Below, in pieces: positions 13,130 to 25,200 of a stretch of 64,000 nucleotides of DNA. Where the stretch lies: positions 51,783,759 to 51,847,758 of the forward strand of contig OY720346.1 in assembly GCA_963082975.1 (NCBI GenBank), read 5' to 3'. Within the stretch, counting starts at the first letter, position 1. Every line of letters starts with the position of its first letter. A model generated the notes under the pieces. That model did no database searches. It saw only the letters and a program-made list of their open reading frames with translations, and was not told where the DNA came from. The translations under genes and the position numbers were made by a program. This DNA comes from Labia minor (lineage: Eukaryota; Arthropoda; Insecta; Dermaptera; Spongiphoridae).

Positions 13130-13390
13130 TTGGAAACAGTGCTGCATCGGGGCAACACTGAAGGGGGGGAAGGATGCCAGTGCAAAAGGTGAACAGGGGA
13201 CGGCTTGCGCCGTTCAAAGGCACCGATTGGGGCGTGAATGGTGGCCGCGTTCAAGGAGCAGCTGGGTGAAGGGCGCAAACCGCGCAGACGCGACGCATGC
13301 GTGGTAACATCCCCGTGGTCCATTCAGGCTATCCGGGGCAACGTCAACAGAACCACCCCCCTCAACTACAACAACCATCATCAGTCGTCA
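13130..13390 (-). promoter_or_regulatory. GC-rich 5' flank of exon 1b (candidate alternative promoter/5'UTR)
   Basis: This stretch is strikingly GC- and CpG-rich compared with the surrounding DNA and lies directly upstream of the exon 1b start on the minus strand. I see no clear TATA box. The call is by position and composition only. Open frames on either strand here are by-products of the GC content. Confidence 0.45.
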
Positions 13391-14046
13391 CCCATCAATT
13401 ACCATTATTCATAAACCATTAAATAACTAAAAAAAAAATCAATAACATATTTTAAAACAAAATTACAAAGTAATTAAAGGGGCCTATCAAAGTAATAAAT
13501 ATACTTACATTTAGAATACTACATGAAAAGTTGGCACTCGTTTTCATTGATCAAATTATACATCGAATTTACGCTCTCTTTCTGAATGCCATTCACAAAT
13601 TAGATTGGGTTAATAAAACGTTTATTTATTATTCGTTTTTCTCTATCTTCAATAAAATAATATTCTTTATACCTATAATTGCAGAAACAAATGTCTAGGG
13701 CTTTTATAATCACGTTCAATTTGACCCCCATTGAACGGTTTATTCTTTGTATTTATCAATACTACTAATCTGTGCCAGTGTTTGTATGTACCTAGGTTCG
13801 TCTTGAATATAAAGGTAGAACTGTGAAATATTAAAATTAAAATATTATATTTTATTTATTTATATTATCATATTGTGATTTAAAATTAAATTTCAATTTA
13901 ATTTTCAGAAAAATCATAATATATGTTTTTTTTTAAGTAAGTAAAATTCCCTTCCATAATTATAAACTAAAAATATCCGTCAAGACGGATTTAATTTCTT
14001 GTAATGGTATATATTGTTTGTTATTTATTTTAATTATTATATAGAT
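13391..14046. other. Intron between first exons 1a and 1b, no feature
   Basis: AT-rich sequence without recognisable coding or repeat structure. It follows the GC-rich flank of exon 1b. Confidence 0.4.
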
Positions 14047-14488
14047 TTGTGATTTTCAAAATGGGAGGTGCGTTTCCTAGGGAAAGCGACAAAATTTTTT
14101 AATAAAAACTTCCTTTTTATACCACAATATGTATAAATAAATAAAACTACATTTTTCAAAGATTTTGATTTTTCCAAGTTTTTATGATTAGAGAATCCAT
14201 TTGTGGACAATTACATAAAATGCATATTGCGTATTTGTACTGGCAACAAATAAAAAGGAAAAATTGATAGAACAATCATGCAATAGTGTACTAATTCAGA
14301 AGTTTCAAAATGAAACCTTAATCCAATTTTGAATCAACCTTTGAAAATTTCTGTTCTTTTTGTAATAGTTTTTACTATTCAAAATGTGTTTATATTATTA
14401 TATCTAATAAAAAAAATAAAAGATGAGGAGGTACGGAAATTTTATTTTTCAGGGAGGTATATACTTGCATAAAGATTGAAAACCTGTG
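14047..14488. repeat. Diverged hAT MITE
   Basis: The ends TTGTGATTTTCAAAATGGG and, as reverse complement, CACAGGTTTTCAATCTTT resemble each other and other hAT ends. The flanking 8-mers ATATAGAT (14039-14046) and CTATAGAG (14489-14496) agree at 6 of 8 positions with TA in the centre. There is no coding capacity. Confidence 0.55.
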
Positions 14489-14536
14489 CTATAGAGGTCC
14501 TTCATACAGAAGCAGTTCATATTAGAATGTCTAGAC

Positions 14537-15447
14537 CAGTGATTCCCAAACTGTGAGCCGCTCCCTGGGGAGTCGCGAAAAATTTCCTAATACTTGAAAT
14601 TTTTTAGTTCTAAAAAAAGCTCAAGAAGTTCTGGACTAAGCTTTTGAACATTTCGTACTTTTTTTCAAAATTTTTTCAATATGCTTCTAAATAAGTTGAC
14701 CTGTGGCCAGGTCCGAACCGACCGACTGTTTGAAATAAATTAATTTCCAGCTACAGAAACAATTTCAAATAATTTTAATATATCTATTAATATAATAAAA
14801 AACAGATATGGATACATAAATAATAAATATAAACATTTTTAATTTTATTTTATTTATAATATATATGCAAGACCAGGCTGTGACGTCATGAATGGCTGGA
14901 TGACGTCATATAATTTTAAATCAAGAAAAAACTAATAAATATGATTTTTCTCGAGGATAAAACCAATACAAAGTGCATGATTCGTGGTGATATATAAAAA
15001 AATCTCCTTTGGTGTGAAAATAACCCTTTCCTTCCTATCGTCGATCGCTAATACTACCACTTCCGGTTTCCGGAATTGCACCAAAAGTTGATCAATTCAT
15101 CCCACTGATGCATTAAGTAAATATACCAAATTTCATCAAAATCGGTTGAGCCGTTCAGGCTGTACACATCTATACGGACGGACGGACAGACGGACGGACA
15201 GACATCATGCTAAAAATACTTTTTTCTGTTTAGAAAATGCATGATTCGTGGAGATATGTAAAAATCTCCACAAGTGAAATTTGGTGTGAAAACAATACCT
15301 CCCTTACTATCGTCGGTCGGTAAAAAAGGGGTAAACCGTTTGTCCCGGTTTGGTGTTTTCGAAATATGGTCACCCTAATTAAGGGAGACGCGGAAAAAAT
15401 CCGATGTATTATGGGAGCCGTATACTGAAAAAGTTTGGGAACCTCTG
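14537..15447. repeat. hAT MITE interrupted by a family B element
   Basis: The ends are CAGTGATTCCCAAACTGTG and, as reverse complement, CAGAGGTTCCCAAACTTTTT. The flanks are the perfect 8-bp duplication GTCTAGAC at 14529-14536 and 15448-15455. The middle (14695-15326) is a separate family B element, so the original hAT insertion was about 280 bp and older than the family B arrival. Confidence 0.85.
14695..15326 (+). repeat. Family B element, copy B1 (with internal duplication)
   Basis: It starts GTTGACCTGTGGCCAGGTCC followed by ACCGACCGAC, and ends CTATCGTCGGTCGGTAAAAA. The 11-mer ACCGACCGACG therefore occurs inverted near both ends (left copy with one change). The interior holds the block ATTCGTGG-GATAT-AAAATCTCC twice, separated by about 180 bp that contains AAATCGGTTGAGCCGTTCAGG and a (GGAC)n stretch. 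The shared core with family A is AAAAAACTAATAAA...AAACCAATACA. Confidence 0.75.
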
Positions 15448-15617
15448 GTCTAGACTGTGCCTCAACCTATAGTTCTATACATTTACTGGGACTTCTAAAT
15501 AGGAATAAACAAAAAAAATAATAAATATGATATATGTTAAACTAATGATCATGGTTCCTGTCATGTCCTAGAACACCTAATAATAATAACATAAAGAGCT
15601 AAAGAGGTCACTTTATA

Positions 15618-16103
15618 TCTTATCTTATTATACTAGCAAAAATTGTATATATAATACATATATATATTTGTATTTTTGAAATATTAAACCGCTCAAAGGA
15701 TTTTTTTTTTGAAATTCATACGATAGATAATTTTCATAAAGAAAAATCGATCTGAATTGCTTTCAGCCTCGGGAAAAATCATCGTTATTAGTTATTTCTT
15801 AATTTAAAATAGGAAATTTAAATGACGTCAGCAACTAAGTCAGAGAGAAAATATAAATATAAATATAAATAAAATCAAATTACGAAATATATATTATGTT
15901 ATATCCACAGGCCATACTTTTCTGTCTTTCAGTCCATTAATAGGTACGTTTAAGGGCTGTATGTTTTATCACTATTTTTTTTTAATTTATATTCTTTTAA
16001 ATTATTTGAACAGCCGTTCAGTGAACCAGGTATTAATAGTTCCAGCCAAATAATAAAGAATAGTTTTTTTTAATGAATGTGCGGTGACTCGGTGAACCAG
16101 GCA
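15618..16103 (+). repeat. Family A element, copy A3
   Basis: It starts TCTTATCTTATTATACTAGC preceded by A. It contains the CGATCTGAATTG...TCAGCCTCGGGAAAAATCAT core. It ends with two successive GTGAACCAGG modules, at about 16029 and 16092. The hairpin arms in both modules are degraded. Confidence 0.75.
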
Positions 16104-17056
16104 TGTTTTATTATATGGGATGGAAGAAGAGGTGGGGGAATGGGTTGAACTATCACTATATTTTAAACAAAAATATAAAAATAAATTGAAAGTGAAACAG
16201 GATAATTATATTATAATTAATAAATTATAAAATGCTTAATTAATTATGATTAATTAATAACACTAATTATACTTTATTAATCTTGGTTATTTAGTTATTA
16301 TGAATAGGATATTTGAATAAAATGATATTTAATTCTCTTTGATTAATTATTTTGAGTGTGTTTAGAGTATAAATATAAGTACACACATCTAAAATAAATT
16401 TTCATTTTATATAAAAAAATTGTTTTTTTGTTAGATATAAAATAAAATATCTAATTTAAAAGTATAAAACTATATAAATGGAAATCATATTTTTGTTAAA
16501 TAATTTAAATGAATGAATATTAATAACCTCTATTTTATTTCTCAACATATATTATTAGATAAATGTTGGATTGATATTAATAACTGGTTTAACTGAGAAG
16601 AATATTGTAGCATTAGATCAATATTGTTCTATACCACTAATTATACCTTATCAGACAGATATTAAATTCGACCATAATTGTCATAAACGTCATATATTAA
16701 ATTTATTATTCCCATGCATTCAAAAAATATACTTTTGCTTGTGTTTGAAAAGTTATAATATATTAATATTTATTTCTTATAAGGAAATTAAAATGAATAT
16801 AATTATTTTAATTTAGTTTTTTGTCATAATTTTTTAATATTTGTTTCATTTATGAAGGGTTACGTTAAAACAAATGGGATAATTTTATTTGTCATTTATC
16901 TTTCTTAGCAACTGATTAATTAGTAACAAAATAAATGTGTTTGTTATTTAAAAAACTAATATTTTTAAATAATTGAGAAAATTTGGTTAAAACTAATAAA
17001 ATTGGAAGATCTATTTCAATTTAGCACTATTGTCGTTAATCCTTTAATTTATTTTA
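16104..17056. other. Intron sequence, no feature
   Basis: AT-rich. An 81-codon frame at 16571-16816 shows no domain or motif and has the base composition of its surroundings, so it is not called as a gene. Confidence 0.4.
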
Positions 17057-17725
17057 TCTTATTATACTAAGAAAAATTATATCTTATATATAAATATATA
17101 TATTTATGTATTTTTGAAATATTAAATCACTCGAAGGATGTTTTTGAAATTCACACCATGGATAATATTTATGAAGAAAAATCGATCTGTATTGGTTTCA
17201 GCCTGGGGAAAATTATTTTTATTAGTTTTTCTTCATTTAAAATAGGACATTTAAACGTCAGCATCTACGCCAGACAGCGTTTCCTCAAATACAAAATATT
17301 ATATATAAAATAAAACTAAAAATATTTATTTTATATCCATATCTGTTTTTTCAGTGCATTAATACGTGCTTTTAAATTATTTGAAATTGTTTATTAAATT
17401 ATTTCTTAATTTAAAATAGGAAATTTAAATGACTTCAACAACTACGTAAGACCGAGCGCTTTCGTAAATATAAAATATTATAAATATAAATAAATAAAAT
17501 TACGAAATATATGTTATGTTATATTCACAGGCCATACTTTTCTGTCTTTCAGTCCATTAATTCGTACGTTGAAGGGCTGTATGTTTTATGACTATTTTTT
17601 TTTTAATTTATGTTCTTGTAAATTATTTGAATGGGGTGAACCAGGTATTAATATTACACCAGTCAACCCCGATAATAAGGAATCATTTTTTAATGACTAA
17701 GAGGCAGCTCGGTGAACCAGGTACT
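17057..17725 (+). repeat. Family A element, copy A4 (composite of two partial copies)
   Basis: It starts TCTTATTATACTAAG preceded by A and ends GGTGAACCAGGTACT. After the GCATTAATACGTGCTTTTAAA block near 17365, the sequence jumps back to the ATTTCTTAATTTAAAATAGG block and then runs through the 3' half again. Two terminal GTGAACCAGG modules are present at about 17637 and 17712. The structure is best read as a fusion of two family members. Confidence 0.7.
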
Positions 17726-19207
17726 GTATCAATTAACCACAATGAGATCTTCCTTTCAATAACCTTATTCTGTATTTTTTTTTTTATTTGTTGATCGAAA
17801 TTTTTATTATAATTCATAATTCATGCAAAATATTGGAGATATTTACTCTTATTATCTGCATCTATTGTTTTTTATATTAAAAGTCTTATTTAAAAATAAA
17901 ACTTTTTGAATCAATATATAAAATAAGCGTCTAATTTATTTATAAATGAAAGTTAGGGAAAAGTTTTTCGAAAAGTTGCAAAATAATAATTTTAAAATAT
18001 TAATTTCGCAATAATTTATCTTATGTTAGAGAAATATGTTCATATATATTTTTCTTTATCTTTTTTCTTTCTCGTTTAATTAAAAACAAATGGTATAATT
18101 ATAATTCAGAGTTTTACTTCAATTTAATTTTTACTTAAATATTCAATCCAGTTATTTTAAGAGTGATTCATTATACTCTTCTCTTATAATTGAATTTTTT
18201 TTTATAAAAATATTTTTTTATTTTTTTTTATTTTCTTCAAATTTAAATTAAATTATTGTCTAGTATTACGTTTCGTTCTCTAAATATTTTTTTAAAATAG
18301 AATTTTCAATTTCTAAAATCAATTATATAGACCATTGATTATTTATTTTGTTAATTAGTTTTGTTGTTTTTTTTTTTTTTACTAAACTTAAACCTCTAGA
18401 TATCACTTATTGTAATTTATTTTTTAGTGTTTATTTCTAATCTAAATGAGATATTTATAATATTATTACACATGCAGTATACTTTAATAGAATTTCTTTC
18501 TATTTATTATTATTCAAATTTTATATCCTATAATAAATATTAATCTCACCTATTCTTTAGAATACACTCTAGATCCAAGTTGATACAAAACGAATTTCCT
18601 ATGTATACAAAGTTATCTTCACATTGGTATAATATGTTTACTATAAAGTGATAAGAACATATGATAATCACTAAATCAAATAATTATCCAATGGAGAAAT
18701 CTTGTTAATACAGAATAGATGTAAAGATGTCTACGTTGTTGAAATAATAAAAATGAAATACAAGCGTTACGATTAAAAATTATGAACTATCAACTCAACC
18801 GAATAAATATAGAAAGAACAAATACAAAAGATTAAAATCTTATTCAAAAAATAGTCATAAAAGTTCTTTTCCGTAACAAGCTAATTAAGAAAAGTGGTAT
18901 TTAATAAATAAATATTTTTCGAAATAATTAGCTGAGTTTTCATTGATTTTCTTTTTAATTTTTCTTACTAAATAATTTCTTTTAAATCAAAAACACCGTA
19001 TAGAAGTATAAAATAAATAATTAATTTAAATTTAAAAATAATAAATTGATATTGAAGCAATATAGACTCCTTCACTTTTCTTTAAAAATGTCGAAGTTCC
19101 AAACTTTAATTCGATTTGATAAGAATAGAACATATTATCTTCACAATAATAAATCTTGAAGAATTCATTACAAAATTTCGAATCAATCGGTTGATGTATA
19201 ATTGATA
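17726..19207. other. Intron sequence, no feature
   Basis: AT-rich sequence without recognisable exons, inverted ends or RNA genes on either strand. Confidence 0.4.
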
Positions 19208-19487
19208 GTACCTGGTTCACCCAGCCGCGGCTGGGTACTTTAAAAAAATTATTCCTTATGAACTATGAATATTTAAGATTATTTATTTTTTATTATTAAA
19301 ATTTCTATTTTAAATTAAGTAAAAGCTAACAAAGTTGATTTTTCCCAAGGCTGAAACCAATACAGTTCGATTTTTCTTTATAAATATTATCTAAGGTGTG
19401 AATTTCAAAAAAATCCTTCGAGCGGTTTAATATATGAAAAATACAAATATATATATATAGAATTTTTGCTAGTATAATAAGATAAGA
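19208..19487 (-). repeat. Family A element, copy A5 (internally shortened, both ends intact)
   Basis: Read on the minus strand it begins TCTTATCTTATTATACTAGC and ends in the perfect 18-bp palindrome ACCCAGCCGCGGCTGGGT (19219-19236), followed by GAACCAGGTAC and then T. At about 280 bp it lacks the middle AT-rich section of A2. The palindrome has a different sequence from A2 but the same stem geometry. Confidence 0.8.
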
Positions 19488-19532
19488 TATTGATATACAA
19501 ATGCAATATTTTTTATTTACCTAGAAGAGAGA

Positions 19533-19612
19533 TTCTCAAACTTGTTGAAGTTGGAACCACAGAAACTTTTTTCAAAAAATTCAGGTAACACAAAAATGAT
19601 TTCGTTTCTAAA
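19533..19612 (+). repeat. Family E hAT-like end, copy E1
   Basis: It contains TTCTCAAACTTGTTGAAGTT, then GGAACCACAGAAAC and TTCAAAAAATTCAGGTAACA. The same order occurs on the minus strand at 47884-47962. The TTCTCAAACTT start resembles hAT ends, but no partner end or target duplication was found. Confidence 0.5.
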
Positions 19613-21132
19613 ATTTTGTTAATTTTATTATTAAAATTATGATTAGAAAATAACAGTATTCCTTTATTGATAAATAAATAAATTTAATTTTTTTTTTTAA
19701 TTTTATACCTACTAATTATTAATAAATTATTGTTGATAAGCAAAATTAAATTAAATTACAAAATAAAAATATGTTAAGAATTTCAAAAAAAAAAATGTGA
19801 AATGATTCATATATACTAAAATACTTAACTCCTAGATGTGTTAATTTGATAATTTTCTTTTTCGAGATTCTTATAAAAGATAAAAAGCGATAAAAAATTT
19901 CTTATAAATGAAATATTTATTATCTAACACAAATTAAATTAAATTAAATATATAAATAATCTCTATATACATTTCTTCAATTGAAGAAGAGCAAATTAAA
20001 TCAAATAAGTAAATAAAAATGTTTACTAATATATCATTTTAATTATTTTATTTTAATTATTTTGAAAATAGATATAAAATATATTTATTTTATGATAGCC
20101 ACTTTAGAGTTACAGCTATCTTTGATTTGACATTTATTCTTCCAATTTTTTTTAATTCAACTAAATCATATTTAGATAATAATTCAAATTAATATAGATA
20201 TAAAAAAGTAAGTATAAAAATAAGCCTCATAATACTTTAATTAATAATAAATTGTAAAAATGTAAATAAAGAATTAATTCAAATAATGTTTTTGTTTTAA
20301 ATAGAACAAAATGTAGTGTTTGAATTTTAAAGTATAAGTAACCTCTTGCTTAAGAACATTATTCTAAAAGACTATCCAGCGGGTACCTATATAAGCGGAG
20401 TAGAGGTGTTGTGTTATCAGTACAACAGATCCTATCCAATTTTGTCTTGATGTTTTTTATTTGGTACAGCTACTTAAGATAATAAGTTAGCTGGGTGAAC
20501 ATCGTTCCTAGAGGTCTTAATAAACATGTTTGAAAGGCATTCGAGGTACCTACCAGACTATAATTAGTAATAGTTATTTTCCTATACCATCTAATATTTT
20601 AATAAATCTGTATATCAAGTATATATGGTTGAAATAAATGGATTAATGTACCTTGGAAGCAATGATAGCCTAACTAACCATGAGAAAATTTAGTACAAAA
20701 ATCACGCAAACTGCAAATTATATCAATCATGGAAATGTTAATATAAGAAAATACTACAATTGTTATTAATAGGTATCGACATACACCTCACCCCCTTCCA
20801 TTTCCACTATTATTTCTCATCACTTCCTAACAAGTTCTATGACCCCTTCACGTTCTTAACTTAGATTTGAAATTACAGAGAAAAAATTTGCATTATATTT
20901 TGTATTGTATTATAATTAATTTTTATTTAACTTTGTTTAAAATCTTTCATTAGCTAAATATATAATTGTTTTCTTGACCTAAATGATAATAATAAATAAA
21001 TAACTACATAGCGAATGTACAGAAATAAAAAAAATAAACAAAATCATTCTAATTATCATCACGTAATGTTTATTATTTTTTAAATTATGAAAATAAATCG
21101 AGCACTACTGCTTAGTCTTTTATACTAAATCC

Positions 21133-21168
<36 letters not shown>

Positions 21169-22912
21169 CCTTTTACATTTTCTTGACCTGAATCATAATT
21201 ATCCGGCGTAATTGATTGTGGAGTTTATAATAAAAACATTCATTAAAATAAAAAAAAGAACAATGAAAAAAGTAATCCAAGCACGTAATGTTTAAAATAT
21301 ATTAAAATTGATTACTAATTATGCTATATTATTAATATCTTATAAGACTCAATATATTAGTTTCTCAACTGAAAATACGCGCCCGGTGCCCTTGGAGATG
21401 CGTGCGCATTGCTTACATACACCAGGCCGCACCCAAATATTTTGAAAATTTTGAAAAAATGTCTTTTAAAAAGAAGATTAGTAGCAACAAATCTTTTAAA
21501 TAATTAATAATGCTTTTCAAATTTCAAAAAACACAGATATAATATATACATAATTCTTAAAAAAGGTATAAGTTAATCGATGGTGCATGGACCCTCAAGA
21601 GTCTTATTGAGTAGGCTTGGTTTCAACTTCTCACAGTTACAATTTTAGTTACAGTATTAGTATGTCCCTTTATTGGCATGATTAGATTAAATTGTGAAAA
21701 ATAAAGAATTTAATTTGAGTCAAAAAGCATAAAATATTATTATTATTTGTTAATATGAATAATTTTTCAAGATATTTAAATTTACCTACTATTAATTAAT
21801 AATTCTTTAAAAACTATTTAGTTATAATCAACGTAAATATAATTAGATCATTTGAAAGATAAAAAAAATTTAAATTATGTTTTTAAAATTGAATTTATTA
21901 ATAATTCATTATGAGTCACACAACTATTTGCCTATTTAGTTGACTCACTAGTTTATATTTTCAAGAATTCATCAATATTTTTTTTTCTTATTTGAAAATT
22001 GATCTACTGTAATAACAATTAATACTAAAAAAAATAAATAAATATAATTTAATGAAAATATACCTATATTTTATTATATAAATTCATATTATAATGTTAT
22101 TGAACTGCACATTTTGAGTACCTTTCAAATTTAACTATAAAATAAGAATAAAAATGCCAGGTGTTCCGTTCTATTGACCTGAACACCCCTTGAATTGTAC
22201 TGTGGCCTTTAGAATATTCACAGGAGGGGTTGTTTTTACACATGCAAGAAATTTACTCGAAGCATTGCTATTTATATATGAATAAAACTTTTATATTAGA
22301 CCTAATTAATATAAAATTAAATAATTTTAAAAAATAATAAATTCTATTTTGTGTTTTGTAATTTATTGGCATTAGCATATTTTCATTTTTTCATTTCATA
22401 ATTATTTCATATTAATAATTTTTTAAAATTTCTAAAAAAAAAAAAAATTACTGGATTATACCTTATCATTTACTCAATTTTTAATGATACATTTTCTTTT
22501 CGAAATAAAAATCTATAATATAGTTGATAGATTACTGATATCGATGATATTGATTCTTCATTTAATTTTTGTATGACGATAAGGAATATATAAATAAATA
22601 TAAATAATCCTTAATCTCCCCTTAAAATTAATATTATTTTAATTTAAAACTATTTACCTAGTGTTGCTAATGAACTAAAAAATACTATCATATTTAATTA
22701 ACTAATAATATGTACTTGAGTCTTAAGCCACCTCCATCGACTTTTTATCATCTCCGAATTTCCTCATATTTACTTTTATATTTATTGTATGCTTGCGTCT
22801 TTGGTCTACTCAAATATTTTTCATAAAAACCAACTTTTCATTAGCCCTTTCTCATTCCTTTGAGCCAACAATAATCAATCATGTTTTTTAAAATATTATA
22901 TTTTATTTAAAT
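19613..22912. other. Intron sequence with one promoter-like patch
   Basis: Mostly AT-rich with (TA)n runs near 21135-21167. Less AT-rich patches at 20360-20560, 21380-21440 and 22150-22240 have no coding signature. The first is listed separately for its core-promoter layout. Confidence 0.4.
20388..20525 (+). promoter_or_regulatory. Core-promoter-like module, possible solo LTR
   Basis: TATATAAG at 20388-20395 is followed 31 bases later by an initiator-like TCAGTA whose A is at 20419. An AATAAA signal lies near 20519. The order TATA, initiator, polyadenylation signal within about 130 bp is what an insect-type LTR looks like. Direct repeats at LTR borders are weak, so a solo LTR is suggested and not shown. 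The alternative is a promoter for an unrecognised transcript. Confidence 0.35.
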
Positions 22913-23389
22913 AGTACCTGGTTCACCAAGCCGCCGCTCGGTCATTAAAAGAAAATATTCCTTATTATCGGGTTTAGCTGGTAATATTAATACCTGGTTC
23001 ATCGAGCCACCGTTCAAATAATTTAAAAGAACATACAATAAAATAAATAGTCATAAAACGTACGTATTAATGCACCGAAAGACAGAAAAGTATGGCCTGT
23101 GGATATAACATAATATATATTTCGTATATTTATTTTATTTATATTTATAATATTTTGTACTTAACGAAGTGCTGTGTGACGTAGTTGCTGACGTCATTTA
23201 TATTTACTATTTTAAATTAAGAAAAAACTAATAAAGTTGATTTTTCTCCAGGCTGAAACCAATACAGATCGATTTTTCTTTATAAAAATTATCTATGGTG
23301 TGAATTTCAAAAAAATCCTTCGAGCAGTTTAATATTTCAACAATACAAATATATATATATACCATTTTTGCTAGTATAAAAAGATAAGA
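22913..23389 (-). repeat. Family A element, copy A6 (two terminal modules)
   Basis: Read on the minus strand it starts TCTTATCTTTTTATACTAGC and ends with two GAACCAGGTA modules. The outer one has a 7-bp stem with one mismatch (ACCAAGC, CGCC, GCTCGGT on plus at 22925-22942). Core blocks match A2 closely, including the GACAGAAAAGTATGGCC segment. Confidence 0.8.
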
Positions 23390-24687
23390 TTTATTTATTT
23401 GTATAAATTATTATTATTTTTATTAATATTCTTGCTTTTATAAACTTTTATAGTCTAAGAAAAATAAATGTTTGAATCAATTTTCTAACTTGAAGATGAT
23501 ATTGATTAAATTAAAAATATACATAACGACATTGTTTATTTTAATATCTGTTAATTATAGGAAAATAGGTATTTTAATCTGGAAAACGGGATAGGTGGAA
23601 ATAAATCAGGTTTGGTCATGGGAGAGGGAGAGGGAGTGAGACACAAGAGATGGAAAATGCGCATGCTCAGATCAGAAGCGGGACTTTGTCATGGTTAATC
23701 AATGTTTTTTAAGCAACGCGTTTGTTCTACACGGAGAGTGATTTTTAAATCTACCTATAATAATAATGAATAATAAATATAAAGAAAAATATATACAATG
23801 GGACTACATATATATAAATAAAATATTAAAAAAAATAAATTTATAATTTTCTAAGATGTATATTTATATATGTCCCATATATATATTGGAAAAAGATAAA
23901 TCAACAAAATCATTGCTTTAATTGTTTGTTTTTGTTTTGTTTTTTGTATTCATTAAAACCAAAGTAAATAAGTAAATTTTTTAGTGGAATATATGATTAT
24001 ATTAAAATGAATATATAATAAGCCAGCGTTAATTAATACATGAATAATAATATATGAAAATTATTTACTACTTAATATTTATTAATACTAAAACATAGAT
24101 AATAATAATAAAGATATTTAAAATTATTAATAAAGACATAAAATACACATTCACCTTTCAAAGTATTCAATAAAATAAGATTTTATAATAAATTTCTTTT
24201 TAGATTTTAAACCTTTATGCTTCTTTGTTTTTGTTTTTTTGACATGAAATAATAATAATAATTAATTACTTGATGTAGAGGAAAAAAATTTGAAAATAAA
24301 TGTGAAATTCAAATTTTTAAAACATAGACACTTATTGAAATAGTTTAATATATTAGATAAAATAAAATTAAACTTCAAAATATCGATTGTGAACAACAAA
24401 CCTGTAATAAAGCAATACGAATAAATCAAATAAATATCAAAATACTTGAAAACCTATTGAATGTCTTAAATAAATATTCCTATTAAGCTTTATAATTTTT
24501 AATATATATATATATATATATAATTAATTAATAAAGTATATTTATATTTAACTTTTGTACTATTTAACTATTATAAAATATCTTACAATATATAAAAATT
24601 TATTAATTAGAAAATATAGATTCAAGCGTAGGAGTTGTTTCTCACTATCAAATATAAATATTTAGATATTTTTTAGAATTAAATAAT
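23390..24687. other. Intron sequence with an imperfect palindrome
   Basis: Mostly AT-rich. A more mixed patch at 23580-23725 has no assignable function. An imperfect inverted repeat around 23800-23885 has arms GGGAC-ACATATATATAAATA and TATTTATATATGTCCC. It may be a small hairpin MITE or chance pairing in TA-rich DNA. Confidence 0.35.
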
Positions 24688-25200
24688 AATAAAAAATTCA
24701 TTATGAACTATGAATATTTAAGATTAAGATTATAATTTAAAATAAATAAACGTCAAAATATATGAAACAATTTCAAATAAGTTAAAAGAACATAATTTAA
24801 AAAAATATAGTAATAAAACATACAGCCCTTAAAAGCACCGAAATTCAAAAAAGTATGGCCTGTGGATATAACATAATATATATTTCGTAATCTGATTACA
24901 AAATATTATTAAAATAAATATTTTTAATCTTATTTTATTTATATTATTTTGTATTTAAGAAAGCGCTGTCCGGCGTTACACGGCGCCATTTTTTTAATTA
25001 TTATTAAAATTACTATTTTTAATTAAGAAAAAACAAAGATGATTTTTCCCGAGACTGAAACCAATACAGATCGATTTTTCGATTATAAAAATTATCTATG
25101 GTGTGAATTTCAAAAAAATTCTTAGAGCGGTTTAATATATCAAAAATACAAATATATATATATATTTAAACACAAATTTTGCTAGTATAATAAGATAAGA
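24688..25200 (-). repeat. Family A element, copy A7 (3'-truncated)
   Basis: On the minus strand it starts TCTTATCTTATTATACTAGC and runs through the complete core to ATTCATAGTTCATAATG. It lacks the terminal hairpin and the GAACCAGGTAC tail. It contains a CGGCGCCATTTTTT segment that is also present in A1. Confidence 0.75.

Noticed and set aside
13026-13323. Open frames overlapping exon 1b on the plus strand and in another minus frame
   Set aside because: Only the MGC...LLLLG frame matches a known protein and ends in a donor; the others are shadows.
16571-16816. 81-codon frame
   Set aside because: Same composition as surroundings; no signal or domain.
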